DNA of 64,000 nt from Equus caballus (GCF_041296265.1 NC_091695.1:37095001-37159000), one strand, 5' to 3'; positions 39,635 through 53,278 are shown, numbered from the stretch's first letter. A program made the numbers and translations. Notes: generated by a model from the sequence alone, not told the origin.

Positions 39635-42600
39635 CTGTGGAATCAATCAGAATGCCATAGGTGAGTCAAGCAAAAAACCTCAGACTTTTCCTTTCCTATC
39701 CACACAATGTCATCATTATCAGAGTCTACTGTTTCTTCTCTGAATTCAGTCTCAACATCAACTTGGTGGGGTCTCTCAGGCATTCTTTGGATGAGGCTAT
39801 ATCTAGGAAAACCATTCAGCGAAGGCTTTTGGCATGACATGCTGACAGCTGTTGCTGTGGTCTTGCAAGTGGATGGATCTACTATGTGGATGAGGGTGCC
39901 CAACAAGCTGGGTAAACCTAAGTGTCATGGAAAATATATCGAGTTCTTCTACCAAACCTGGTTGTTCATGCTGATGACAACAGCATACCCAAATCATTGA
40001 TTTGCTGGCCATGACAAAAACATTGCAAAAACCACACTGATCAACATGGCAGGAATCATTAGGAAACGAAGGGAAATGCTGGTCCTTCTTCCACAAATTC
40101 AACGTGAAATGGAGTGCATGTTGGAGGAGATCTAGGAAGAGATAGAGACTTAGGAATTTATGTCCCAAAGCCATTGCTTTTCTTGATTCACACTTGCCAA
40201 TTCTATAAGAAGTGGAATTAGCAGGAGCAATATTTCCCAGCTCTGTAACTAACCTAGGAGCAGAAGGGAACACAGGCCTAGATATTATGATGTGAATATT
40301 ACTAAGGAGCTTGCCCCCTGGTTCAAATGCTTCACTTAATGAAATTACAAAATCACTGGATTTGCTGAGAAACTCTAGCTTCTAGGGTCTTATAACTCAA
40401 GAGTCCACTAATAAAGTCAATGTGATTTAGTCAATCTCTCTTCTGTGGGGAAGGGCTCTGGGGGTGGGGGATGTGGCGTAGCATGACAGCCCCAAAAGAA
40501 AGTAAAAAGGAAGAAAATGGGGGGAAAGAGCACAAAAAAAATAATCTTATCGAACTACTGTTATTTTGTGATTTGGGTTTAGCCTTTGTTTGACCAGACC
40601 TTTGAGTAATGAAACTAATGAGCATCTCCTGGGCTTTAATATCTATTTTCTTACCCTGCAACCCTCAACTGTTGGAAGATATCCTTGTTCTATTCTTCCT
40701 AGTGCCTCTGGGTCTCTTGTGTCCTTCCATTTCCCAATCCCCTCCAGGTGACATCCTTTCTGCTCAGCAGCCAGGAGGATCTGCTGTAGGTCTCAGGGTG
40801 AGAGGATGGGCAGGTGTGCACACACTCACAGAGAAGAGTGAAACCCTGACTTTTTTCATCAGCCCATGGAAGACTGCAATCATAGGATAATAGAGTAACA
40901 TCTGGCACTCCTTGAGGACCTCTCCATTGTGAAGCATACTCTGCTCTAGACTAAGAGAGGAGGCCCTTTGAGGGGTTAAGGATGAAGAAAAGTACTTTTC
41001 TTTATCCATTGTGATAGGCAGAATTCTAAGACAACACGTGGTCACACATGTGCATGTATGATTCCCTTGCCTGCAGTATGGCTGGGACCTTTGTTTATGA
41101 TGGGATATCAAAACCGTGAATAGGCTGCTACTCAGTTGACCTTGAGTTTATCCAAATGGAAATTATTGTAGATGGACTTGATCCAATCATGTGAATCATT
41201 TAAAAGAGGCTTAAATTACCAAAAACGTTTTCTTTCCTGTAGGCCTCAATGTAGAAATAAGTTGTCATGAGTTCCACAGCTGAGAGGGAATGAATTCTGC
41301 CATGTGAGCATGGAAGAGGACCAGAGGCCTCAGCTGAGACCACAGCCCCAGCCAAGTCCTTAATTACAGCCTTATAAATCCTGAGCAGAGAACCCAGCCA
41401 AGCTGTGCCCAGACTCTTGACCCATGGAAGCTCAGAGATAATTAATGAGTGTTGTTTTATGCCTCTATGTTTGTGTAATCCATTACACAGCAATAGGAAA
41501 TGAATTCAGATATCTTCAAGGTAAATCCAATACTCACCCTCTCACGATTACAGCAGGTGACATTGCTTCCAAAGACAGAGAGGGACACAGCAATGCAGAA
41601 CTCCAGCACACTTAAAATGAGCACTATACCCTCCATACCCTAAGGGCAAATTCATAACAAAGGAACATGAGGAATAGAGATGACAAGTTCAAATCATTGA
41701 CCACTGATTACAATACCGAAAGAGAAGAACAATTGGCCAGAGGTCAGAGAAACTGGCTCTTAATTGCAGCCATACTCTTAGCAAGTTCATAGCCTGTTGA
41801 ATGTCACTTATCCTGTCACTTTTATCAGTACTGAATTGGGCATTTTTCCCCACCCTCTACTTTCCAGTGCTATTGTAGGTACAGAATGTGAAATGCTGTA
41901 AAATGGGGGAAGAGATCATCAAGATAATAATCAACTTAGTTCTTTCAGACATTATGGATTCCTTATAGTTGACACAATAACGTGATCTCATATCTTAGTA
42001 ATCGAAAGCAGAGTAATAATTGTAGGAAGGATAATAAAAGACCAAAGAGGTCCACATCCTAATCCACAGAAACTGTAAATATGTGAAGTTACATGGCAAA
42101 GGTGAATTAAGTTTGTAGATGGAATTAAGCTTAATAGCTGACCATGAGATGGAGGGGTTATCTTGGATTATCCAGTGAGCCCTAAACAATTACAGAATGC
42201 TTATAAGTGGAAACAGGACGCAGAAGAGTCAAAGTCCTAGAGAGATTTGAAGATGTTCTACTGATTGCTTCGAAGACGGTGGATGGAATGACAAGCCCAG
42301 GAATGTAGGCAGCCTCTAAAAGCCAGAAAAGGCAGAGTTACTGATTCTCCCTTACAACCTCCAGAGAGAAATACAGCCTTGACAACAAGTTGATTTTAGC
42401 CCAGTGAGACTCATTCCAAACTTTTGGCCTTCAGAACTGTAAAATAATAATTTTACGTTGTCTTAAGTCACTAAGTTTGTAGTAGTTTGTTACAGCAACA
42501 ATAAGAAACTAATGCAACAATGAACACCAAGTTAGTTGGTCTTTAATCCATCTTCTCAGAGAATTGACTTTAGGTCTAATCTTTAGCCAAAAATGGTCTG

Positions 42601-45600
42601 ATTTGAGAAACATTGGGCAGTACTCTTCTTCCTAAAAACTTGAATTAGATGCCTGCATTGATTCCTGGGATTCTTTGGTCTAAATATTCTTCCTTTTTCT
42701 CCACAGATAGGAATGGTGCTTCTTCTGTGGAAGAGCCAATAGATCAAGAGCCCAGGACATGAGTGACACTGACTCAAGTGAACCTTGAGAATATTTGCAT
42801 TCATCGTTTCTTTATCTATTTAGTCATGTCTTCAACATATTCAGCAGCCGCTGTGTTTAAGAAATTGTAGGTACAGATAATAGAGCAGCAAACAAAACAG
42901 CTAATTTCCCTAACCTCAGGGATTTTTCCATCTAGTGAGGTAGAACAGGAGTTAACAAACTTTCTACCAGGGGCCTGCTGGAATATACTTCAGGTGTGGC
43001 AGGACATTTGGTCACTAACCATCAACTCTGCTGCAGCACAAAAGCAGCCATGGACAAAACGTAACAAATGGATGTGGCTATGTTCCAATAAAACTTTATT
43101 TACAAAATCAAGTGTCAGGCTGGATTTCCAACAATAAGTAGAAAAATACATGTAATACATATAATTTGAGCCATGTGAAATCATTGTATCTTTAGATCAA
43201 GTACAGTTGATCAGTGGCAGTTTCATCTGGTTCTCCTAATGATTCCATGCAGTCTGCGCTGTACCTTTCTTACAAAGAGCTCACCTTTTTCTAACCTCTC
43301 TTTATAATTATATTCAAAAGTAAGCCCTTGGGCCTTTGTCAATCTCTAACTGCTTTCCAACATTTCTACTTTTCTCCCAGGAGGAGTGGAGCTTCCTAAA
43401 GGTAAAGACTGGTCTCCTTCTTATGTCTCCCACTGTGCCCAACCCAGGACTGAACATAAAGTGTAGGCTCATAGACCTGTTTACTGACTGTGCAGGTGCC
43501 CAGGTAGGAACAAATTTGGTGCTTCAGATCTCAATAAGCCATTATGGATGTGTCTGATATAAGGGCAGGCAGAAAAAAGGTTCACACAATAAGAATTGGT
43601 GACAGCCTCTGGGAGAGGGTGATTGAGATAGAGGCAGGAAAGGCTACATCACCTACAGGACCTCTTGTTAAAACAGTATTAAGAATTTAAGGCAGCAACA
43701 GCAGAGCAGTAAACCAAGGATACAAAACTTCTATCTACAAAGCCCTGTGTGACCTCACAGGTCCCGTGTCCAGGAGCCAGCCCTAGGAAGCTGGTCCATT
43801 GTGGATTTTGTCCCTATCATTGTGCCCTTAAAGTCTATGAGTGGAGAGAACGTCCGACACTGGAAGTAAGATTCTTTTTCAGCATAACTACATAAAAAAC
43901 ATTAAAGAATAGGAGGATTAGAGGCAGGAAGTTCCAGGATCCAATCTTGCTTTTGCCAATTTCTAATGGTGTCATCATGGAAAATCTTTTAAGTTCTTTA
44001 CAAACTTTGTTTTTATTTTGAAGGAGTGGTAAGAAATAAAATTGCTTACTGTACGAACAGTTAGAAATCTCAAGGGGAGTGAATCATATTAGGAAAGACA
44101 CTGAAGTAACTATTTGGAATGAATATATAGCACTCGAGACTCACCTAGGATTAGCTAGGAATGAAGAAAAGTTAATGCAATTGATCTGCTTAAGAAGTTA
44201 GGAAGAATGTTGAATTTCCAAATTTGGGTTTGCAAAAGAGACAATGGAAGAAAAAACTAAGCAGCACAGTGAAAGGCTGGAAGTTCAAAGGGAAGGGAGG
44301 TAACAGAAAACTCAGTGGTGTTGAGAATGGCTAATAGACTTTTTAGTAATAAAGATTCCATTGCATTTTAGTCTGCTACGGGTGCAGCAATAACTCTTCC
44401 TTCCCGCGCTTATCCAAAACTTCTAGATGTTTCATCACCTACAAAATCTTGTGTAAGTGGTAATTTGGAGAATAAAGTGATTAAGATAATATTTTGGATG
44501 AGGGCAAGTGCTACAGAAAAGTAGTGAAATACGAAACAGAGATTGAGAGTTTTCCAAGAGCTGGATGTTGAGGCCAAAAGTGCTTAATCTTGTAACAACA
44601 TCCAGAGATGTTGGGAGGGATACTGGTTATTCACTATTTCTAAGCTAATGTTCAAGATAATTTTCCTTTATTGTTAGAGAACCAGGCAACTGCATCAGGC
44701 TCCAACAGAATTCCCTGGGGGATATAGAGACTGACATCTGGCTGCAGTTTTAGAGTAGGTAACAGTACAGACTTACAGGTATTTTGAAATTAAACAGGAA
44801 AAATTATGCAAAATGCTTAACACGCTATTACAGAGTGTATGTCCCATAGCTACAAGGGCTTTCTTCCTACTTCCCTCATCACATTTAGAGAAGGAACAAA
44901 GAGAAAGATGAGATGAGATGTGGTCCTGACTCCTAAATAAAAGATTGCCTTATGTCTCAATCACTTCCAACTTTCGAAAGTGATTCATCAATAAGGGAAT
45001 ACTGATTGTTATCTTTGCCAGAACCCAGGCTCCTGTGGCTTGCTTCCACCACAGCATCCCATGAAAAGAGGAAGCACTAACCATTGAAATATGTTTGAGC
45101 TTGTAATAATTCTCCAACCCCTCTCTATAGTTCCAGTTATAGGAACTGGATGCAAGAGCAATCATGCTGATCATAGTGATTATGATCCCTGATGCGGCAA
45201 AGACAGAGCTGGTGATGCTCACTCCTAGGCTACCTTGGACCTAGAAAGGAAGGAAAATCAATTAAACAATCCAACAACACCCTCAGATATGTCTCTATCA
45301 ATCACTTTACACCCACCACTTCTTGTCCAACCCATTTCATCTTCTCTGTCTTGATTAGTGCAATAGTCTCCCAACTTGTCTCTTTCCTTATGGAAGCTTC
45401 AACTCTAATCTCCTGCCAAAACTCAAATATGATCTAGTTATTCCCATGCTTAAATCCTTCAGATGACTCCCATGGGACAATGAGATTAATTCCAATCTCC
45501 TTAGCAAGGCTTTCAATCCCTTTACACTTTAGTCGGATAGTTTTGTCTGTGTCCATCTCCTACCATATTCTCTGTCGGTGCCTAACTTCTCATTATTTTC

Positions 45601-48600
45601 TAAATGCCACTTGCCTCTCATGCCTCCATGCCTTTTGTGTAATATCTCCTTTTGCTGTGTATTCCTTTTCCTATATTCTCTTCTCTCAGTGAAGTTTTGA
45701 GGCTTTTTACAAGACTTAAAATTCCTGAAGAAAGTATGAGACGTTTAGAGTAGCTATAGCACAAGGTAGATTTTAATGGTTATAACTGGAGGACATCCTA
45801 GGGAGACAGATTGAGGTCAGATCTGGAGAAGCCGTATTGATCATCTCCATGGTTTGATATTTGTCCTTTGAGGGAAGAAAACTCAAATATCGCTTTAGGT
45901 AGAAAAACATTTATTGAGATCTGGGCTTTTGCCTCTTATTGTCTTTGGGAAAGACATATTGGCACGAAAGCTGTGTTTTAAATTTGCTTCTTCTTTTTTA
46001 ACAGCCTTGCTGTGAATTTCTTTCCCTGCAAACTGAATCAAAATCCTTTCTGCATAGACTTGGAATAAATATTTTCATCAATAAGTCAATAAATATGATG
46101 TCACACCAATACTTGGTGCCACGGTCATGGGGACCTGGATCTCAAGTTGTAGGGTTTGTATGATGAATCCATTTGATGGTTTTTCTTAGGGATTCTCTGT
46201 ATTTCCAAAACGATTCTCTCAGCGACTACTGTCCCAAACTCTTCATTCTCATGTCCGTAATTCTATTGTCAGACATCTTGTATTACAAGTTTCGAAAGAC
46301 CCTTTCAACTAGGTAAAACTTACCATCTCTCCTAGTTATTAAGAATAAACAAAATTTGTTTTCTATTCTGTCAGAACATTTTCACAGTTAATCTTCCTTT
46401 TGGAACAAAAACGAGGAAATATTACTAACCAGACCTCTTGTAGTTCTAGTTCCTGCTGCAACTGACAAGGAACCTGAAATAAGAAACTAAAAACAAAAAT
46501 GAAAATACAGGTAAAAAGCTTTAAATAAATATTTGAAGTCATAACTTATTCAAACGTATCCCAAAATCTGAGAACTATGTTAAACAAACTATATTGAAAC
46601 AAACACAGAAGTTTGTAAATAAATGGCCCTTTTCCCAGAAACAACAAAGAAATTCTACCAGACGGATTCACAGGAGAATTTATCAAGCCTTTCAGAAGTG
46701 TGTAATTGTGATGATATTTAAACTGTTTGAGGGGATTGAAATATAAAGAAAGCTTCTCAATTCCCGATATGCCTAACCCTAATATGGTATCAAAATTTAC
46801 TAAGGTTTTGCAAAAGAAAAAAACCTAATGATTATTTTTATTTAAAATGACTATTAAAAGTTGTACATAAAATTATAGCAAAGAAAATGTTTAAATTCTG
46901 TACAGATGATGATTAGTTTGTACTACTTCATTTGACTCCATCTTTTGGGTAATTATTTTACATTTAGAACAAATGACTAGAGTGAAGTCGATTGGACTCC
47001 CTGCCTTACAGTATTTAACAGTTTCAGTTTCTGGGTTTGCTTGTTGTATTCGACTGCAGAAGTTTCAAAACTTCTGTCTTAATACCAAAAACGCCTGATC
47101 TAATGAACCACCTTGATAAATTTCCTCAACGAATTTCTAATTACCAAGACACAGAGATGATTAACATAAACGAAGTCTCCTCAGGAAAAGAAACAGCAGG
47201 GAGAATCATCCATCATATTATGTGAAATAAATCATGAACATCTGGAGTATTTCTTCACATGTCTAGATTTTTTAATCTTGAAATATTCATATAATTTATG
47301 AAATTAATGGATTCAGGGAGAAAACTCATATGCTAACTGCTATTCATGTTTACAATCTTGATAAGACATTTAATAGACTTCCACGTTATTACTGACAAAC
47401 ATTATTTATAAAATGTAGAGTTGCATTTTACATTACATGGTAGAACATCAGTCACAGTCTAAAAGCCTTTATCATGTTGAATGGGGAAACAAAGGCCGTC
47501 TTGTTAAAGTGAAAATCCACATAAACTTATAAGACTATTGTGTGTTACTATTCCTAGTATGTTAACCAAAATGATTATATAAGAAAAATATATGAAGAAA
47601 ATGGTTAAAATTACTGTTATTTAAATACGAGCATGTTATACTGCAAAAATCCAAGATTATCAACTAAAAACTTCTATACACTCTACGCAAATTCAGTAAG
47701 GCACAGGGGAACATCATTATACACAGAAACAATATGTACATATTATAAATAGGTGTGTGTTTGTGTTTGAAGATAAGATTTAATGAGAATTTCATTTACC
47801 GTAGCAAAAATTCATAAAGTTCTGATAGAAAAACACTTAACAAGGAATGAGAAAGATATATCAAAATAAAACTTTACAGTGTTGCAAAAGTACACAAAAG
47901 AAAACTTGAATAAATAGACTAATGTGGGGAGAATTTTATATAATTCCGATAAAGGACATTTAGCTCTGCTGGAGACTAAAGGGCCAAATAGAACAGAGAT
48001 TTGCGACTGGTTCTTGGTATCGGTTCTTGTCTACATAAGGGAGAGAAGGAGGCACATCACAGATGAGGTTTCTGAAAGAAGGCTGAAAGAATACCTGAAG
48101 GTAGCAGCAAAAAATGTCCCCCTAGTTAACAAAGGTTCCTCTAGTGGGATACCTACAAGAGTCTGAGCGATGTCTCAATTGATAAACACAGCTCTTGCAG
48201 TTCCTGGTAATCTAGTGAACATGTGTAAAAGTGTAAATTATGAAAACTGGTTTCCAATGTGGTCTTGAAAAAGAAATGAAAGGGAAAGCAGAAAACTAGA
48301 GTGGTCAGATGTATGAAATCCTGGAATCGGACTGGCCCTATTTGAGCCCTGATTCACAGACCATAAAATTGTGTGATCTTGGGAAAGTCACTTGATCTAA
48401 GTTCCAATTTCTTCATCAGTAACATGAGGGCAATGATAAATCCTTTCTCAGAAGTTTGGGATGATTGTTCGAAATGGAATTACCCATATAAAGCACTCAG
48501 CAGAATGTCTAGATCCTAGTAAGAGTTTAATAAAGGCTACTACTGACATCAGTGTGATCAGATACCAGAAGCATTACACAACTGACCCGAAGGAGAATAG

Positions 48601-50967
48601 CATTTGCTGTTCTTTAAACATTTTTTCTACAAACAGACAAGAAGGCACAAAAAGCCAGCTCATTATAGACTTTAAACTCTAAACGATCTCATTCTGAATT
48701 TTGTAGATAAATGGAAACTCTGCAGACTTCAGTCGGTTCCCTGATTCTTACACAAACCCGATTACAAATGTATTTTCCTCTCGTCGGTAGGTAAAACTTG
48801 TTACTTTATACTCTATTTACGCTTTCAATGTACAGAGAAATTCTCTTGTATTTTGTTGTGGGGTGAAATTTTTACTCTTTCTTAAATTTTTATTCAACTT
48901 TAATAATAGTTATTGTTGCTAAACTTAGGAAGAAAATTTATGCAACAGCAGTTGCATTTGCTAAGCTAACAATATGCTAAGATTTGATAATTGACTATAA
49001 AATCCTGCATACCAGCCGTGTCTCCTCTTCTTCCTTGCTAACAAAATCCTCATTTTGTTCAGCCTCTCATGAGATTCAATCAACCCTTCCCAGCCATAGA
49101 CAAGAATCTTGAGTAGTTCAAGCCAACACTGGCAAGTCCATGACCTTTGCCCATAGCTGGCTTGGGAACAGAAAACATGTATGCACTACATAACATTTAC
49201 GAACAATGAGATATGCCAACAAGTCTGCCATGGTCTGCCTGCAGTCCTCATTGAGGTTGCCTCATTGAGGTAACTCCTGAATGAATGAACTCTGGAAATG
49301 ACTAGCTCTTGGCTTCCTGTTGTGAAATAATCAATGCTTTCAATCTTTAATCCACTCTGGTTTGGCGTTGTTGCTACATGCTGCTGTAATATATCCTAAC
49401 TGACATACATTAAATATTTGATCTTTTTAGCTGTCTATGAGTTTTATATGACCATTCCTCCTTTAAATATGAGAAAATTGAATCAAAAACAGGTCAGAGA
49501 TCTTTCTCAAAGTTAGAGAACTACAAGACAGGGTTAAGATATGATTCCAAAGCTCAGGATATGATCAACTATGTTATAGTGTCTCCAACTGTATCAAACG
49601 GTATTCTGCTCACCATCACCGACCCCCAAATTGTGTACCCTGAGTACATGGAAATGGGAGTGCCCCTATAACTTGCACCAAATTTCTCCGTGACAGTAAT
49701 CATTATTATTCCCAAGCTGAAGTTCATCAGGGAAATCAGGATCTGCATAACCTGGAAAGGATGAACAAAGTAAAAACTGAATATTTACCACAAAATTGAA
49801 CCCATGCCACCCCCTTTCTAACCACTAAATTACCCTCATTCTCTATCTTTTGAAATAGTCAGATGATCTCGATGATATTGTCCTGTCACATTTCTTACAT
49901 ACAAAGTACTGTGGACCTACTAACTTACTAAAATTATCTCTTCATCTGTCTATCCCAATTGCCTCATTAATTTCAAGATAAAAACGAGTGTACCAGGACC
50001 TCCTCAGAGGTGTTTTATGGTACCTACTTATGACGCTACTCCTACCACAAGTGTTGCTCTTCTACGCACATGCTCAAATAGGAGTGATCCAGAAATCAGG
50101 AAACAAAGATTCTCACTTGGAGAATTAATCTAAGGAAGGAGAGGATGTACAAGGGAAGACAAAAAGAAGAGCAATATGCCATTTTCCTGGGGTTTGGTGC
50201 CTGAAGACATGAATGAGTACAGGGTTCTAAAATAGAGAAGTTGGAGTACGTTATGCCATGGCATTCAAAAAGATCCAAAGTGTCATCGTGACTTTGTCCC
50301 ATTGGTTTAAAGCTTGGGCTAGAGATAAACCTCTGTATTCACGGTCCTTCCACTTGCACTCAACTATCTTTCTTTAAACCATCATTTCTTTTAGGCATAT
50401 CAGCTTGAGACTCCAGACAGAAATGCACAGAAGATAGAAGAAGGCTAAGAAAATTACCCACAGGGAGATAGTAGCAATACGGGGCCATCAGCTATCAGGA
50501 AGTTCTGCAGATGCAACACTAGCTGGTGCACGTGTCCTTTTATTTTGTTGGTTTCCATGCTGAGGTTAAATATATTTATCTTGGATGACCCACAACCTTA
50601 GAGTAGACCGGAATTCACTATGTTTTAAATACAACTTAATCAGAAGCATGATGTAATAGAATATTGTGTCATTTTCAGGTGATAAGGCCTGAACACAAAA
50701 CACTGATCTTCCTAGGTCTGGCTGATGTATTATGCAGTAGTGGGATAGAGTATCTGGTGTTATATCTCATCCATGTGATTCTACAACATGATTAGTCTTC
50801 TCCCAGGTCCACAGCTGACTTACCCCAAGGACTTTGGGTTCCCCCTTCAAGAACTTCTCTGGCATCCCTTTCCACAGATACGTATTTAGAGAAGCATGAT
50901 CTCCCGGCTGGTATACACCAGGGTCAGCCCCTGGTGTGCTCTCTTCCCCTCCTTGCATAGTTGTCAT
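39545..50967 (-). CDS. MS4A4A: Gene B: intact MS4A4A-like four-pass membrane protein
   Basis: Six coding exons on the minus strand: 50824-50983 (start ATG at 50,967), 49614-49751, 46430-46486, 45082-45240, 41538-41639 and 39545-39634. The spliced frame is open for 229 codons plus TAA, all junctions fall between codons, and all splice sites are AG/GT. The N-terminus keeps [18 protein letters not shown] and the TM segments follow human MS4A4A. The extracellular loops differ sharply from gene A and human. The large loop ([20 protein letters not shown]) has no cysteine, while A and human have two. After TM4, GCK is replaced by GSN. The tail ends at IPPTD, ten residues short of gene A. It is a paralogue of MS4A4A rather than a clear orthologue. 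No exon 1 was found. Expression in myeloid cells is expected from the family but not shown here. Confidence 0.9.
41538..41639 (-). CDS. MS4A4A: Gene B exon 6 (TM4)
   Basis: 102 bp: [20 protein letters not shown], then [14 protein letters not shown]. Acceptor cccttag, donor gtgagt. The first cysteine of GCK..CC is lost. The NVT sequon created here would face the cytoplasm and so is unlikely to be glycosylated. Confidence 0.9.
45082..45240 (-). CDS. MS4A4A: Gene B exon 5 (TM3 and large loop)
   Basis: 159 bp, 53 codons: [26 protein letters not shown], then a loop with no cysteine. Acceptor ctttctag, donor gttagt. This exon gives the reference length that shows the extra base in gene A. Confidence 0.92.
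46430..46486 (-). CDS. MS4A4A: Gene B exon 4 (TM2)
   Basis: 57 bp: [19 protein letters not shown]. Acceptor gtttttag; the donor is gttagt, weaker than gene A's gtgagt, which could favour some skipping. Skipping would stay in frame but remove most of TM2. Confidence 0.9.
49614..49751 (-). CDS. MS4A4A: Gene B exon 3 (TM1 and first extracellular loop)
   Basis: 138 bp, 46 codons: [18 protein letters not shown], then loop [18 protein letters not shown] and [10 protein letters not shown]. Acceptor tttccag, donor gtgagc. The loop shares little with gene A. Confidence 0.9.
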
Positions 50968-50983
50968 GGCAGCAGAAAAGGTG
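50824..50983 (-). CDS. MS4A4A: Gene B exon 2 (start codon)
   Basis: 160 bp, as in gene A; acceptor before CACC, donor gtaagt. ATG at 50,967 gives [20 protein letters not shown] and ends [11 protein letters not shown]. The middle part (PGDHASLNT) has changed relative to gene A (LGQVADQNA). Confidence 0.9.
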
Positions 50984-51370
50984 CTACAATAAGAAATATA
51001 AATTAGGATGAGGTTCTGGAAATGGTAGAGCAACCTCTGGTCTACATGCCCTTCCTCTATTATAATGGCTATTAGAACCTCTTTGAAAATGTCATTATTT
51101 CCTAGTCCAGCCAGGAAAATAGAGCAAGGAGAGAGAGAGAAAGAGAGAGAAAGACAGAGACTGAGAAATGCCATGTGACATCGAGGTGCTAGAAAGTATT
51201 GGAAAGATAGAAATATGTATAGAATTGAGGTAAATATGCAGTGCCCCACAAATTAGGGAAATGTCTTCAAGTGTATATATCAAGAGTGCACTCAGATATT
51301 ATCTCTATCCCTATTATTGTGTATTGCCTTGATTACAACCATTTCCCCTTTGAAAGAAAACTTGTTCTTC

Positions 51371-51640
51371 TTTTTAAGTCTTTTTTCTTTTGTTATTTGA
51401 CAGGGAAAGATTTGCCCTGAGCTAACATCTGTTGCCAACCTTCCTCTTTTATCCTCGCTCTCCAAACCCACAGTATATAGTTGTACATCCTAGTTGTAAG
51501 TAGTTCCAGTTCTGCTATGTGAGCAGCTGCCAAAACATGGCAACTGACAGATGGGTGATGTGGTTCCACAACTGGGAAGCGAACCTGGGCTGCTGAAGTG
51601 GTGAGAGTTAACTTTAACCACTCGGTCATCAGAGTTGGCT
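51371..51640 (-). mobile_element. ERE SINE, reverse orientation
   Basis: 'gccctgagctaacatctgttgccaacc' to 'gcgaacctgggctgctgaagtgg..agttggct'. Flanks aaagaaaactt / aaaagataactt look like the target-site copies. Block A has the empty site near 14,432. Confidence 0.85.
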
Positions 51641-52193
51641 CAAAAGATAACTTTTATAATAGTAATAAATTGCACAGAATCATCTGCAATCCAATTACCT
51701 GCATCTTGTAGTCTTCCTTTTTAATCAGAGCACAGTGACAATCTCAGAGCTAGAAACTTTCCCCAGGTTCATCTTTACTAAATACAATATGTGTAATCTT
51801 GGATTTTACCCTATAAACTCTGGACTTTGGGGATGGAATTTATGATCTTGAGTCATATCCCTGACACTAAGAATTTAAATCTCTTGTCACATTAGAATGC
51901 TTTAAATCCTGACTTGCCAATGAATAGCAAGGACATATAAAATTATCTTTCTGAGACAGAAAGCACAAACATAATGCTCTTATGCCATTTTCTCTCCCCA
52001 ATATAGTAACCCAATCAGGTTATCTGGGGATAGGTTTAAGTCATATGAACATTATTATCTACTCATTAGAATCCATATTCAGATATTGTATGGCTCACTT
52101 ATGGACAGACAGAAAACTATAGAAAATAGTTTTCAAACAAATGTAGACCTAGAATTTGTTCTGCACCAAAACTGTACTTCAGGATCAAGGGTA

Positions 52194-52438
52194 CAGGGGC
52201 TGGCCTTATGGCTGGGTAGTTAAGTTTGTGCACTCTACTTTGGTGGCCCAGGGTTCACTGGTTTGTAACCTGGGTGTGGACCTGCACACTGCACATCAAG
52301 CCATGCTGTGGCAGCATCTCACATAGAAGAACTGGAATGACTTGCAACTAGGATATACAACTATGTGATGGGGTATTGGGGAGAAAAAAAAGGAGGAAGA
52401 TTGGCAACGGCTGACAGCTCAAGGCCAATCTTAAAAAA
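52194..52438 (+). mobile_element. ERE SINE
   Basis: From 'ggggctggccttatggctggg' to an A-rich end. An exact 11-base target-site duplication (gatcaagggta) flanks it. It is absent from block A near 16,680. Confidence 0.92.
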
Positions 52439-52550
52439 GATCAAGGGTAAAATAAAGACATTTTCAGATAAGTAAACACCTGATAGAGTATATTAACACA
52501 GATATTTACTAAATAGAACTTCTAAATGATGTGCTTCAAAAGTAAGGCAT

Positions 52551-52739
52551 GGGGCTGGCCTGTGGCCTAGTGGTTAAGTTCAGCACACTCTGTTTGGTGG
52601 CCCAGGTTCAGTTCCTGTGTGCAGACCTACACCACTCATCGGTAGCCATACTGTGGCAGCAACTCACATACAAACTAGAGGAAGATTGGTAAAGATGTAA
52701 GCTCAGGGTGAATCTTCCTCAGGAAGAAAATAATAATAA
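52551..52739 (+). mobile_element. ERE SINE
   Basis: From 'ggggctggcctgtggcctagtgg' to 'aatcttcctcaggaag' plus (TAA)n. An exact target-site duplication taaggcat flanks it. Absent from block A near 16,790. Confidence 0.92.
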
Positions 52740-53119
52740 TAAGGCATATAAAACCCAGAAGGATGTTGCATGTTACAAGAAGGAATGGTGAGCAAAGCAA
52801 CTGGTAAACATGCATGTGCATACAATGTTTGTACAAAATAATAACAACAGTATCTAACTTATTAGGTTAAACATGAGGACAAAATATAAAATACTAGATC
52901 CACAAAAAGCAAAATTTGACATTGGAATGATGAGAATTGGTCTTGTAATGTCCTTGTGCTCTTTGGGAGATGGGTGAAGAGAGTAACTTTAGATTTCAAG
53001 TAATAACAAGGAAAATCAAGAGTTACCAATAAAGATAAGAAGTGGATTGTGTAATTTTCAGGGAAGAGAGGAAAATACTATGAGAAAACAAATGAATTAT
53101 AATTAAAAAAATTAATGTA

Positions 53120-53278
53120 GGGGCCAAGCTGGTGGCATAGTGGTTCAGATCCTGATCAGGGACCTACACACAACTCATCAAGCCATGCTGTGGCGGCACC
53201 CCACAAGCAAAATGGAGAAAGGTTGGCACAGATTATAGCTCAGGACCAATCTTCCTCACAAATAAATAAATAAATAAA
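53120..53278 (+). mobile_element. ERE SINE at a deletion junction
   Basis: 'ggggccaagctggtggcatagtgg' to 'aatcttcctcac' and an (AAAT)n tail. Left of it, sequence matches block A at 17,160; right of it, sequence matches block A at about 31,954. No target-site duplication is seen. Confidence 0.85.

Larger units (their letters stand above)
39635..50823 (-). other. Introns of gene B
   Basis: Intron 6 (39,635-41,537) and intron 5 (41,640-45,081) hold the same old LTR copies as gene A (41,013-41,510; 42,000-42,515) and the DNA-element-like repeat (42,945-43,135). Intron 4 (45,241-46,429) holds the L2 (45,290-45,700). Intron 3 (46,487-49,613) holds MIR copies (48,335-48,560; 49,440-49,590). Intron 2 (49,752-50,823) is plain. 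There are no block-specific large insertions, in contrast to the 5' flank. Confidence 0.65.
50984..53119 (-). other. 5' side of gene B, with SINE insertions
   Basis: Aligns with 14,071-14,892 and 16,606-17,160 of block A, with the 1.7 kb between missing. A GA-rich run lies at 51,128-51,160. Three ERE SINEs have entered since the blocks split (listed separately). No exon 1 recognised. Confidence 0.6.

Noticed and set aside
39803-40273. 156-codon open frame in gene B intron 6
   Set aside because: It is interrupted in A and C, has no recognisable domain and lies between two well-placed exons. Taken as a chance open frame.
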